Shown here piece by piece: positions 26,381 through 34,420 of a stretch of DNA of 64,000 nucleotides. Source of the stretch: Streptomyces sp. NBC_00691 (GTDB lineage Bacteria > Actinomycetota > Actinomycetes > Streptomycetales > Streptomycetaceae). The stretch covers positions 5,744,501 to 5,808,500 of the forward strand of contig NZ_CP109007.1 in assembly GCF_036226665.1 (NCBI RefSeq), written 5' to 3'. Under the pieces are notes generated by a model. That model was not told where the DNA came from and made no database searches. It saw only the letters and a list, made by a program, of their open reading frames with translations. A program made the position numbers and the translations under genes. Position 1 is the stretch's first letter. The number at the start of each line of letters is the position of its first letter.

Positions 26381-26386
26381 TAGGCT
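26381..26386 (+). promoter_or_regulatory. Probable sipW -10 element close to the start codon
   Basis: TAGGCT matches the Streptomyces -10 pattern and ends nine bases before the sipW ATG (26396). There is no Shine-Dalgarno sequence, so the transcript would have a leader of only about three bases or none. Confidence 0.45.
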
Positions 26387-26395
26387 CTGCCAGCG

Positions 26396-27217
26396 ATGGA
26401 CACCGAAGCACAGCACACGGAGCGCGACCCCTCTTCCACGACGGAGGACGGGTCGCGCTCCGCGCGCGTTTCCGAGGGCGTGAACGACGTGGGGGACACG
26501 GAGGACACCGCCGGCGCCGGGGGTACGAGGAGCGCCTCCTCCTGGCGGCGCACGGCCTTCGTGGGCGCCGCCTGCGTGACCTTCCTGCTGCTCCTGAGCC
26601 ACTTCGTGATGCAGCCCTTCCTGATCCCCAGCCGCTCCATGGAACCGACCCTCCAGGTCGGCGACCGGATCCTGGTCAACAAGCTGGCGTACCGTTTCGG
26701 CACTGAGCCGGGCCGGGGCGACGTCGTCGTCTTCGACGGCACCGGATCCTTCGTCCGGGAACAGCCCCGGGACCACCCCGTGACCGGACTCCTGCACGAC
26801 GGGGCTGCCGCCCTCGGGCTCGCCGAACCCGACGAGACGGACTTCGTGAAGCGGGTCGTCGGCATCGGCGGCGACCGGGTCGTCTGCTGCGACAGGAACG
26901 GCCGTCTCACCGTCAACGGCGTCCCCGTCGAGGAGCGCTACGTGATGTTCGGCGACCAGCCCTCCGGCGTGCCCTTCGACATCGTCGTCCCGCAGGACAG
27001 GCTCTGGGTCATGGGCGACCACCGCAGTCAGTCCAGCGACTCCCGCGACCATCTCGGCGATCCCGGCGGCGGCATGGTGCCGGTCGACAAGGTCATCGGC
27101 CGCGCCGACTGGATCGCCTGGCCCTTCGGCCGCTGGTCCACGGTCCAGGAGACCCACGCCTTCGACGCCGTACCGACCGCGCCGGCCGGCGGACACGGGA
27201 CGGCGCCCCGTGGGTAG
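26396..27217 (+). CDS. sipW: Type I signal peptidase (SipW-like)
   Basis: A 273-residue membrane serine peptidase that removes signal peptides from exported proteins. After a 50-residue disordered cytoplasmic start, one membrane helix (about 53-72) leads to SRSMEPTL with the nucleophile Ser81. The general base Lys152 is in DFVKRVVGIGGD and the GDHRSQSSDSRD box follows. No C-terminal membrane helix is present, unlike the three relatives downstream, which fits what is described for SipW of S. lividans. First gene of sipW-sipX-sipY; sipX starts eight bases before its end. Confidence 0.9.
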   Translation: MDTEAQHTERDPSSTTEDGSRSARVSEGVNDVGDTEDTAGAGGTRSASSWRRTAFVGAACVTFLLLLSHFVMQPFLIPSRSMEPTLQVGDRILVNKLAYRFGTEPGRGDVVVFDGTGSFVREQPRDHPVTGLLHDGAAALGLAEPDETDFVKRVVGIGGDRVVCCDRNGRLTVNGVPVEERYVMFGDQPSGVPFDIVVPQDRLWVMGDHRSQSSDSRDHLGDPGGGMVPVDKVIGRADWIAWPFGRWSTVQETHAFDAVPTAPAGGHGTAPRG

Positions 27218-28205
27218 CCGGGGACGGCCGCCGGGCGGCGCCGGACGCGCGCCCGACCAGGGACCCGAACAGACCGCGCCCCTGCCGGGCCGCGCCGAGC
27301 GGCGCAGGCTCGCCCGCAAGGTCAAGCGTCGCCGGCAGCGCTCGGCGATCCGCGAGATCCCCATTCTGATCACCGTGGCCGTGCTCATCGCGCTCGTCCT
27401 CAAGACCTTCCTGGTCCAGGCGTTCGTCATTCCCTCCGGCTCCATGGAGCAGACGATCCGCATCTCCGACCGGGTCCTCGTCGACAAGCTCACGCCCTGG
27501 TTCGGCTCCCGCCCGCAGCGCGGCGACGTCGTCGTCTTCAAGGACCCCGGAAACTGGCTCCAGCAGGAGGCCGCGCCTCCCGCCGACGACCCGGTCGGCG
27601 TCAAGCAGGCCAAACAGGCCCTCACCTTCATCGGACTGCTGCCCTCCGCCGACGACCGGGACCTCATCAAGCGGGTCGTCGCCGTCGGCGGCGACACCGT
27701 CCGCTGCTGCGGCAAGGACGGCCGGCTCACCGTCAACGGCGTACCGCTCGACGAGCCGTACCTCCACCCGGGCAACGAGCCGTCGACCATCCCCTTCGAG
27801 GTGAAGGTCCCGCAGGGGCGGATCTTCGTGCTCGGCGACCACCGCTCCGACTCGGCCGACTCCCGCTACCACCTCGACGAGAAGGACCACGGCACCGTCT
27901 CGGAGGAGCAGGTCGTGGGCCGTGCCGTGGTGATCGCCTGGCCCTTCGCGCACTGGCGGAGCCTGGAGGAGCGCGCGACGTTCGCCGCCGTACCGGACGC
28001 CCGTGCGGGTTCCGGGACCGCACTCGGTGCGTCGCATACTGTGTCCCAGCGGAATCTCAACGGATTCCCCGGGCTCCCGACCCCTGCGGAACTTCTGCTC
28101 GTTATGGGAGTGGTGGGCCTGTCCCTGTTCCGGGGCAGGCGATCGCACGGACTGAGGAGTGGATGTGGGGGATTTGGCCGTCGGCGCACGATCCGGACAC
28201 GATGA
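27210..28205 (+). CDS. sipX: Type I signal peptidase (SipX-like)
   Basis: A 331-residue signal peptidase. An Arg/Lys-rich cytoplasmic start (to about 47) precedes the first membrane helix (about 50-67), and then PSGSMEQT with nucleophile Ser78. Lys154 in DLIKRVVAVGGD is the base, and GDHRSDSADSRYH is the conserved box D/E. A second hydrophobic segment near the C-terminus (about 296-313) should return the chain to the cytoplasm. GTG 27210 overlaps sipW by eight bases, and sipY starts within its last 41 bases, so the three are translationally linked. It is most similar to sipY by eye. Confidence 0.9.
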   Translation: MGSRGRPPGGAGRAPDQGPEQTAPLPGRAERRRLARKVKRRRQRSAIREIPILITVAVLIALVLKTFLVQAFVIPSGSMEQTIRISDRVLVDKLTPWFGSRPQRGDVVVFKDPGNWLQQEAAPPADDPVGVKQAKQALTFIGLLPSADDRDLIKRVVAVGGDTVRCCGKDGRLTVNGVPLDEPYLHPGNEPSTIPFEVKVPQGRIFVLGDHRSDSADSRYHLDEKDHGTVSEEQVVGRAVVIAWPFAHWRSLEERATFAAVPDARAGSGTALGASHTVSQRNLNGFPGLPTPAELLLVMGVVGLSLFRGRRSHGLRSGCGGFGRRRTIRTR

Positions 28206-29121
28206 GCCCGACAAGAGGGCCGGCGGGGCCTTCGGCGATGACACGACGGGTGACGACGTGACGGATGACGGGCAGGCGCAGCCGCCGGGTGGCGGGGCGC
28301 CGGACGGTGGGACGCCGGACGACGGCGACGGGACGGCGGACGGCTCGGACCGGGGCCCGAAGAAGCAGCGTTCCTTCTGGAAGGAACTGCCGCTCCTCGT
28401 CGGCATCGCGCTCGTCCTCGCCCTGCTGATCAAGACCTTCCTGGTACAGGCGTTCTCGATCCCCTCGGAATCGATGATGAACACCCTCCAGCGCGGTGAC
28501 CGGGTGCTCGTCGACAAGCTGACCCCCTGGTTCGGCTCCGAGCCCGAGCGCGGCGAGGTCGTCGTCTTCCACGACCCGGGCGGCTGGCTCGAGGGCCAGG
28601 AGACCCCCACGCCCAACGTGGTGCAGAAGTTCCTCAGCTTCATCGGCCTCATGCCGTCCGCCGAGGAGAAGGACCTCATCAAGCGGGTCATCGCCGTCGG
28701 AGGCGACACCGTGTCCTGCAAGGAGGGTGGCAAGGTCATCCTCAACGGCGTGGCGCTGGACGAGACTTCGTACCTCTACCCCGGCTCCGTGCCCTGCCAG
28801 GACTCCTTCGGCCCGATCAAAGTCCCCGAGAACCGCATCTGGGTCATGGGCGACAACCGCCAGAACTCCCTCGACTCCCGCTTCCACCAGCAGCTCCCCG
28901 GTGGCGGCACCGTCTCCAACGACGAGGTCGTGGGTCGCGCGGTCGTGATCGCCTGGCCCGTCACGCGCTGGGCCACCCTCCCGGTGCCGGACATCTTCGA
29001 CAACCCCGCGCTCAACAAGGCGCTGGGCGCCGCCCCGCTCGGCGCGGCCGGCCTCGCCGGAGCGCTCCCGCTGGTCCTGTGGCGTCGGAAGAAGGTCGCC
29101 GCACGGCATACCGCCGAGTAG
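28165..29121 (+). CDS. sipY: Type I signal peptidase (SipY-like)
   Basis: A 318-residue signal peptidase with a 70-residue Gly/Asp/Pro-rich cytoplasmic start, membrane helix at about 74-92, SESMMNTL with nucleophile Ser103, Lys173 in DLIKRVIAVGGD, GDNRQNSLDSR, and a C-terminal helix (about 285-305). GTG 28165 is preferred to GTG 28159 because the only Shine-Dalgarno sequence, GAGGAG at 28154-28159, would overlap the earlier codon. In S. lividans SipY is reported as a main processing enzyme. It overlaps sipX by 41 bases; third and last gene of the first signal peptidase transcript. Confidence 0.9.
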   Translation: MGDLAVGARSGHDEPDKRAGGAFGDDTTGDDVTDDGQAQPPGGGAPDGGTPDDGDGTADGSDRGPKKQRSFWKELPLLVGIALVLALLIKTFLVQAFSIPSESMMNTLQRGDRVLVDKLTPWFGSEPERGEVVVFHDPGGWLEGQETPTPNVVQKFLSFIGLMPSAEEKDLIKRVIAVGGDTVSCKEGGKVILNGVALDETSYLYPGSVPCQDSFGPIKVPENRIWVMGDNRQNSLDSRFHQQLPGGGTVSNDEVVGRAVVIAWPVTRWATLPVPDIFDNPALNKALGAAPLGAAGLAGALPLVLWRRKKVAARHTAE

Positions 29122-29132
29122 CGACCCGCGGG

Positions 29133-29138
29133 TAGGGT
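29133..29138 (+). promoter_or_regulatory. Probable sipZ -10 element
   Basis: TAGGGT, a perfect TAGRRT hexamer, lies 12 bases after the sipY stop and 57 bases before sipZ. A separate sipZ transcript agrees with the published two-operon arrangement of sipWXY and sipZ in S. lividans. Confidence 0.5.
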
Positions 29139-29195
29139 GCCGTCCCGGACCGTCGAGAGACCAACGGTCCGCCGACAGACCTACGGGGTGCGCAC

Positions 29196-29972
29196 ATGAG
29201 CGGAAACATACGGACCAAGGGCGGCCACGGCCGCCTCGGCAGCGCGCTGTCGGGGCTGGCCGTGGCCGTCGGCTGTGTGCTCTTCCTCGGCGGCTTCGTC
29301 TGGGGAGCGCTGCTCTACCAGCCGTACTCCGTCCCCACCGATTCCATGACCCCCACCCTCGACGTCGGATCCAAGATCCTCGCCCAGCGCGTCGACGGCG
29401 ACGAGGTGCGGCGCGGCGACGTCGTCGTCTTCACCGACCCCCTCTGGGGCAACGCGCCCATGGTCAAGCGGGTCGCCGCCGTCGGCGGCGACACCGTCGC
29501 CTGCTGCGACGCGGACGGCCGCCTCTCCGTCGACGGCAAGCCCGTCGACGAGCCCTATCTGCGGCCCGGACCCGGAGGCCGGATCATCGCCTCCGGTACG
29601 GAGTTCTCCGTGACCGTCCCGGCCGGCAACCTCTTCCTCCTGGGCGACGACCGGCACACCTCGCTCGACTCCCGTACGCACATGGAGGAGGCCGGGCAGG
29701 GCTCCGTGCCCCGCTCCTCCGTGGTCGCCAGGGTCGACGCCGTGGTCTGGCCCGCCAAGGGCCTCCTGGACCGCCCCACGGGCTTCGCCGGCCTTCCCGG
29801 CGGGATCTCGGAGCCCGGACCCGTCATGCCCCTCCTGGGCGCGATCGCGGCCGGAGCCGTGCTGGTCCTGGCCGGGGGAGCATACGGGCCGGTGGTGAGG
29901 CGGGTGGGCCGGCTGACGAAGCGCCGGCCGACGGGCACCACTCCCGGGGCGCGGGAGAAGGTGGGTACATGA
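29196..29972 (+). CDS. sipZ: Type I signal peptidase (SipZ-like)
   Basis: A 258-residue signal peptidase, the most divergent of the four. It has a first membrane helix at about 18-40, PTDSMTPTL with nucleophile Ser50, Lys91 in PMVKRVAAVGGD, GDDRHTSLDSRTH, and a second helix near 213-235. The cytoplasmic start is short. ATG 29196 begins after its own probable promoter, and the stop codon overlaps the Nudix gene as ATGA. In S. lividans sipZ heads a second operon with unrelated genes, the same as here. Confidence 0.9.
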   Translation: MSGNIRTKGGHGRLGSALSGLAVAVGCVLFLGGFVWGALLYQPYSVPTDSMTPTLDVGSKILAQRVDGDEVRRGDVVVFTDPLWGNAPMVKRVAAVGGDTVACCDADGRLSVDGKPVDEPYLRPGPGGRIIASGTEFSVTVPAGNLFLLGDDRHTSLDSRTHMEEAGQGSVPRSSVVARVDAVVWPAKGLLDRPTGFAGLPGGISEPGPVMPLLGAIAAGAVLVLAGGAYGPVVRRVGRLTKRRPTGTTPGAREKVGT

Positions 29973-30520
29973 CGGACTCCGCGGCACGTGCGACACCGGG
30001 GCCCGGCGCCGGGCCGGGTCACGGTGTGCCCGTGGAGGCCCGGCGGGTCGCCCGGGTCGTCCTGCTCGACCCCGACGACCGCATCCTCCTCCTGCACGGA
30101 TACGAGCCCGATCAGCCCGAGCACACCTGGTGGTTCACGCCCGGCGGCGGCCTGGAGGGCGACGAGACCCGGCAGCAGGCGGCCCTGCGCGAGCTCGCCG
30201 AGGAGACCGGCATCACCGACATCGACCTCGGGCCCGTGCTCTGGACGCGGTACTGCTCGTTCCCCTTCGACGGGCGCCGCTGGGACCAGGACGAGTGGTA
30301 CTACCTCGCCCGCACCCGGAGGACCGAGGCGGCGCCCCGGCCCCAGGCCCTCACCGAGCTGGAGAGCCGCAGCCTCGCGGGCCTCAGATGGTGGACCTCC
30401 GCCGAACTGTCCGCGGCCCGTGAGACGGTGTACCCGACCAGACTCGCCGAGCTGCTGCGCACGCTGCTCGTCGAGGGACCTCCGCGTGCACCGGTGGTTC
30501 TCGCCCCGGAAATCGTTTAG
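29969..30520 (+). CDS. Nudix hydrolase
   Basis: A 183-residue Nudix protein that should cleave a nucleoside diphosphate linked to another group. The Nudix box is complete at about 60-82, with GGLEGDETRQQAALRELAEE carrying the Gly, the REL and the EE metal ligands, followed by TGI. The substrate is not deducible; the WTRYCSFPFDGRRWDQDEWYY segment in the second half is characteristic of this subgroup. The ATG overlaps the sipZ stop by four bases. A neighbour of signal peptidases by operon, not obviously by function. Confidence 0.9.
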   Translation: MTDSAARATPGPGAGPGHGVPVEARRVARVVLLDPDDRILLLHGYEPDQPEHTWWFTPGGGLEGDETRQQAALRELAEETGITDIDLGPVLWTRYCSFPFDGRRWDQDEWYYLARTRRTEAAPRPQALTELESRSLAGLRWWTSAELSAARETVYPTRLAELLRTLLVEGPPRAPVVLAPEIV

Positions 30521-30575
30521 GGGCGCGTCCGCCTGGCGCACAATAGGGGGACGCACGGCTGAAGGGGAACATGCC

Positions 30576-30884
30576 ATGAGCGCCGAGGACCTCGAGAAGT
30601 ACGAGACCGAGATGGAGCTGAAGCTCTACCGGGAGTACCGCGATGTCGTCGGGCTGTTCAAATACGTGATCGAGACCGAGCGGCGCTTCTACCTCACCAA
30701 TGACTACGAGATGCAGGTGCACTCGGTCCAGGGCGAGGTCTTCTTCGAGGTCAGCATGGCCGACGCCTGGGTCTGGGACATGTACAGACCGGCGAGGTTC
30801 GTCAAGCAGGTCCGGGTTCTCACCTTCAAGGACGTGAACATCGAGGAGCTCAACAAGAGCGACCTCGAACTCCCCGGCAGCTGA
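30576..30884 (+). CDS. DUF2469 family protein
   Basis: A 102-residue conserved actinobacterial protein of unknown function. It begins MSAEDLEKYETEMELKLYRE, then has VVGLFKYVIETERRFYLTND and a C-terminal VRVLTFKDVNIEEL. It is acidic, soluble, without signal peptide. ATG 30576 follows AAGGGGA. The family is nearly universal in actinobacteria next to the rplS-lepB region, as here. A CACAATAGG element at about 30538 may be a promoter. Confidence 0.9.
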   Translation: MSAEDLEKYETEMELKLYREYRDVVGLFKYVIETERRFYLTNDYEMQVHSVQGEVFFEVSMADAWVWDMYRPARFVKQVRVLTFKDVNIEELNKSDLELPGS

Positions 30885-30954
30885 CCACCTCACCCGCGAG
30901 AGTGAGCGGGTTCTCCACAGCCCCTCGGCCGTCCACAGCGCCGCACGCGATCCC

Positions 30955-30987
30955 ACCACCTCCGTCACTGTCGGTGACGGAGGTGGT
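30955..30987 (+). promoter_or_regulatory. Perfect hairpin holding the yraN ribosome-binding site
   Basis: Two perfect 14-base arms (30955-30968 and 30974-30987) surround a five-base loop. The 3' arm contains GGAGGTGG, the Shine-Dalgarno sequence of yraN (ATG 30993). Either a terminator for the upstream gene has been combined with the ribosome site, or the structure controls yraN translation. Confidence 0.72.
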
Positions 30988-30992
30988 ATCGC

Positions 30993-31358
30993 ATGAACAG
31001 GACCCAGGCACTCGGACGGTACGGAGAAGAGCTGGCCACCCGCCTGCTCGCCGCGACCGGCATGCACATCCTCGCCCGCAACTGGCGCTGCGGCCGGACC
31101 GGCGAGATCGACATCGTCGCCCGCCACGGCGACACCCTCGTCATCTGCGAGGTCAAGACCCGGCGTGACGGCGCGTACGAACACCCGATGGCCGCCGTCA
31201 CACCCCGGAAGGCGGACCGGCTCCGCCGCCTCGCCGCCTGCTGGATCGACCGCAACGGCATCCCGGCCCCGCCCGGCGGCGTCCGCATCGACCTCATCGG
31301 CATCGTCCTGCCCCGCCGAGGCGCCGCGGTCCTCACCCACGCCCAGGGGGTGGCCTGA
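30993..31358 (+). CDS. yraN: YraN/UPF0102 endonuclease-like protein
   Basis: A 121-residue protein of the UPF0102 family, which has a Holliday-junction-resolvase-like nuclease fold. Core residues are visible in GEIDIVARHGDTLVICEVKTRR (Glu and Asp, then E-V-K), the E-x-K motif of PD-(D/E)xK nucleases. Its true role is not established. ATG 30993 is nine bases after the GGAGG that lies in a hairpin. comM begins one base after its stop and dprA overlaps comM, so yraN-comM-dprA is a DNA-uptake or recombination operon. Confidence 0.93.
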   Translation: MNRTQALGRYGEELATRLLAATGMHILARNWRCGRTGEIDIVARHGDTLVICEVKTRRDGAYEHPMAAVTPRKADRLRRLAACWIDRNGIPAPPGGVRIDLIGIVLPRRGAAVLTHAQGVA

Positions 31359-31359
31359 G

Positions 31360-32973
31360 ATGGGATTCGCCCGCACCTGCTCCGTCGCCCTCGTCGGCGT
31401 CGAAGGCGTCGTCGTCGAGGTCCAGGCCGACCTCGAACCCGGCGTCGCCGCCTTCACCCTCGTCGGCCTCCCCGACAAGAGCCTCACCGAGAGCCGCGAC
31501 CGGGTCCGCGCCGCCGTCGTCAACTCCGGTGCCGAGTGGCCCCAGAAGAAGCTCACCGTAGGACTCAGCCCCGCGTCCGTACCCAAGGGCGGATCGGGAT
31601 TCGACCTCGCCGTGGCAGCCGCCGTCCTGGGCGCCGCCGAGCGCGTCGACCCGCGGGCCATCGCCGACCTCGTCCTCATCGGCGAACTCGGCCTCGACGG
31701 ACGCGTCCGGCCCGTCCGCGGCATCCTCCCCGCCGTCCTCGCCGCCGCCGACGCCGGGTACAGCCAGGTCGTCGTCCCCGAACAGACCGCGGGCGAGGCC
31801 GCCCTCGTCCCCGGGGTCTCCGTCCTCGGCGTCCGCAGCCTGCGTCAGCTCATCGCCGTCCTCACCGACGAACCCGTCCCCGAGGAGGAACCCACCGAGG
31901 CCGGCCGGCCCGACGCCATGCTCGCCGGGCTCCTCGTCCCCGGCGCCGGCCTCGGGGCCGGTCTCGCCGCCGACCCCGCCGACGGCCCCGACCTCGCGGA
32001 CGTCGCCGGACAGCACCGAGCCCGCCGCGCCCTCGAGGTCGCCGCGGCCGGCAGCCACCACATCCTGCTCTCCGGCCCGCCCGGCGCCGGGAAGACCATG
32101 CTGGCCGAGCGTCTGCCCGGCATCCTCCCGCCCCTCACTCGGCAGGAGTCCCTCGAGGTCACCGCCGTCCACTCCGTCGCCGGCATCCTGCCGCCCGGCG
32201 AACCCCTCGTCCGCCGCGCCCCCTACTGCGCGCCCCACCACTCCGCCACCATGCAGTCCCTCGTCGGAGGCGGAAACGGACTGCCCAGGCCCGGCGCCGT
32301 CTCCCTCGCCCACCGGGGCATCCTCTTCCTCGACGAGGCCCCGGAGTTCTCCGGAAAGGCCCTCGACGCACTCCGTCAGCCCCTCGAATCCGGGCACGTC
32401 GTCATCGCCCGCGCCGCCGGAGTCGTCCGCCTCCCGGCCCGCTTCCTCCTCGCCCTCGCCGCCAACCCCTGCCCCTGCGGACGCCATACCCTGCACGGCG
32501 CCGGCTGCGAATGCCCCGCCGCCCTCGTCCGCCGCTACCAGGCTCGTCTCTCCGGACCCCTCCTCGACCGCGTCGACCTCCGTGTCGAGGTCGAGCCGGT
32601 CACCCGATCCGACCTCCTCGGCCAGGGAGGCCGGGGCGAGACCACCGAGGCCGTCGCCGCACGCGTCCGCGAGGCCCGTGACCGCGCCGCGGCACGCCTC
32701 GCCGACACCCCCTGGAACGTCAACAGCGAGATCCCCGGACACGAACTCCGCACCCGCTACCTCGCCGCCCCCGGAGCCCTCGCCACCGCCGAACGCGACA
32801 TCGAGCGCGGACTCCTCACCGCCCGCGGTCTCGACCGGGTCCTCCGCGTCGCCTGGACCGTCGCCGACCTCGCCGGACACGACCGCCCCGACCACGAGGA
32901 CATCGCCCTCGCCCTGGAAATGCGCACCGGCATCGCCCGCGGCGTGCCCGTCGGAGCGGGGGACCCCGCGTGA
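31360..32973 (+). CDS. comM: ComM/YifB-type AAA+ Mg-chelatase-like protein
   Basis: A 537-residue AAA+ protein. In Vibrio and relatives ComM is a hexameric helicase that drives branch migration during integration of transforming DNA. Domains: N-terminal Lon-like/ChlI domain (about 1-170), Mg-chelatase AAA domain with Walker A GPPGAGKT at 239-246 and Walker B GILFLDEAPEF, a CPCGRHTLHGAGCEC cysteine insertion, and a C-terminal lid domain. ATG 31360 lies one base after yraN. dprA overlaps its stop as GTGA. Natural transformation is not standard in Streptomyces, so a general recombination role is more likely. Confidence 0.93.
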   Translation: MGFARTCSVALVGVEGVVVEVQADLEPGVAAFTLVGLPDKSLTESRDRVRAAVVNSGAEWPQKKLTVGLSPASVPKGGSGFDLAVAAAVLGAAERVDPRAIADLVLIGELGLDGRVRPVRGILPAVLAAADAGYSQVVVPEQTAGEAALVPGVSVLGVRSLRQLIAVLTDEPVPEEEPTEAGRPDAMLAGLLVPGAGLGAGLAADPADGPDLADVAGQHRARRALEVAAAGSHHILLSGPPGAGKTMLAERLPGILPPLTRQESLEVTAVHSVAGILPPGEPLVRRAPYCAPHHSATMQSLVGGGNGLPRPGAVSLAHRGILFLDEAPEFSGKALDALRQPLESGHVVIARAAGVVRLPARFLLALAANPCPCGRHTLHGAGCECPAALVRRYQARLSGPLLDRVDLRVEVEPVTRSDLLGQGGRGETTEAVAARVREARDRAAARLADTPWNVNSEIPGHELRTRYLAAPGALATAERDIERGLLTARGLDRVLRVAWTVADLAGHDRPDHEDIALALEMRTGIARGVPVGAGDPA

Positions 32974-34181
32974 GCACCCCCGAACCCCGCCCCGGTACCC
33001 CGGGCTCCGCGTCCCTGGACGAGCGGCTGGCGCGGGCCGCGCTCAGCCGCGCCGTCGAACCCGGCGACGAGCACGCCGGCCGCTGGCTCCGGCGCTACGG
33101 AGCCACCCGCTTCCTCGACCGGCTCCTCGGCGCCACGCCCGCTCCCCTCGGGGGCGGGGGCGCCGACCCCTTCCCGGGCACCGGAGCGAAACGGGTCGCC
33201 TCGTGGCGACTCCGCGCCACCGCCGCCGATCCCGCCCGTGACCTCGCCGCCATCCACGACCTCGGCGGACGCTTCCTCGTCCCCGGCGACATCGAATGGC
33301 CCCGCCAGCTCGACGACCTCGGTGACACCCGTCCGCTCGGCCTCTGGGTCCGGGGCCCCGCCGACCTGCGCACCTGGGCCCTCCGCTCCGTCGCGCTCGT
33401 CGGCGCCCGCGCCTGCACGCCGTACGGCGCCCACACCGCCGCCGACCTGGCCACCGGCCTCGCCCGGAAGGGCTGGGTCGTCGTCTCCGGAGCCGCCTAC
33501 GGCATCGACGGCGCCGCCCACCGCGGCGCGCTCGCCGCGGGAGGAGCCACCGTCGCCGTCCTCGCCTGCGGCGTCGACACCCCGTATCCCCGCGGCCACG
33601 ACCAGCTCATCCGCCGTGTCGCCGAACAGGGCCTGGTGGTGGGGGAGTTGCCGCCCGATAGTCATCCGACCCCCAGCCGCTTCATCCTCCGCAACCGGGT
33701 CATCGCCGCCCTCACCCGAGGCACCGTCGTCGTCGAGGCCCAGCACCGCAGCGGTTCGCTCGTCACTGCCCGGGCCGCCGCCCGCCTCGGCCGCCACACC
33801 ATGGGCGTTCCCGGCCCGGTGACCAGCGCGCTCTCCGCCGGCGTCCATGAACTCCTCCGGGGCGACGCCGCTCTCGTCACCGACGCCGACGAGATCGTCG
33901 AACTCGTCGGCGACATGGGGCAGCTCGCTCCGGCGCGCCGGGGGCCCGTCCTCCCGCGCGACCTCCTCGCGCCGGCCGCGGCCCACATCCTCGAGGCGAT
34001 CCCCGCCCGCGGCCCCACCCCCGCGACCGTCATCGCCCGTCGCGCCGGAACCACTCCGGAGGACACCCTCGCCAGGCTGTACGAACTCCACTCCCTCGGC
34101 TTCGTCGAACGACACGGAGAGGGCTGGCAGTTGACGAACACGACGACACCCGCGTCGAACGCGCGGCGAGGCGGTACTTGA
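32970..34181 (+). CDS. dprA: DNA processing protein DprA
   Basis: A 403-residue protein that loads RecA onto single-stranded DNA. The Rossmann-fold core is clear: VALVGARACTPYGAHTAADL, GWVVVSGAAYGIDGAAHRGAL, CGVDTPYPRGHDQLI and TPSRFILRNRVIAAL, followed by GSLVTARAAARLGR. A winged-helix domain ends the protein (about 325-390). The N-terminal 90 residues are poorly conserved. GTG 32970 overlaps comM by four bases. whiG starts 240 bases further on. Confidence 0.94.
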   Translation: MSTPEPRPGTPGSASLDERLARAALSRAVEPGDEHAGRWLRRYGATRFLDRLLGATPAPLGGGGADPFPGTGAKRVASWRLRATAADPARDLAAIHDLGGRFLVPGDIEWPRQLDDLGDTRPLGLWVRGPADLRTWALRSVALVGARACTPYGAHTAADLATGLARKGWVVVSGAAYGIDGAAHRGALAAGGATVAVLACGVDTPYPRGHDQLIRRVAEQGLVVGELPPDSHPTPSRFILRNRVIAALTRGTVVVEAQHRSGSLVTARAAARLGRHTMGVPGPVTSALSAGVHELLRGDAALVTDADEIVELVGDMGQLAPARRGPVLPRDLLAPAAAHILEAIPARGPTPATVIARRAGTTPEDTLARLYELHSLGFVERHGEGWQLTNTTTPASNARRGGT

Positions 34182-34420
34182 CCTGGAGCATTCGGGTGAA
34201 AGGGTGATGGCGATGAACAATCGAGTTCTCTCGGTCGCACCCGAGGGGCCGACACGCGCCACGGCCCGGGTTCGAAGATGTGGCCGACGGCGTCCACCCG
34301 GACCGGCGCGATCCGCCGATGTTCGCGCACCGCGACCGCGCACTCACGCTACGCTCACCAGAATTCCGTCCAGGACACCCGCACCGACACACCCGACAGC
34401 AGAACGGCTCAAGGCAACGC

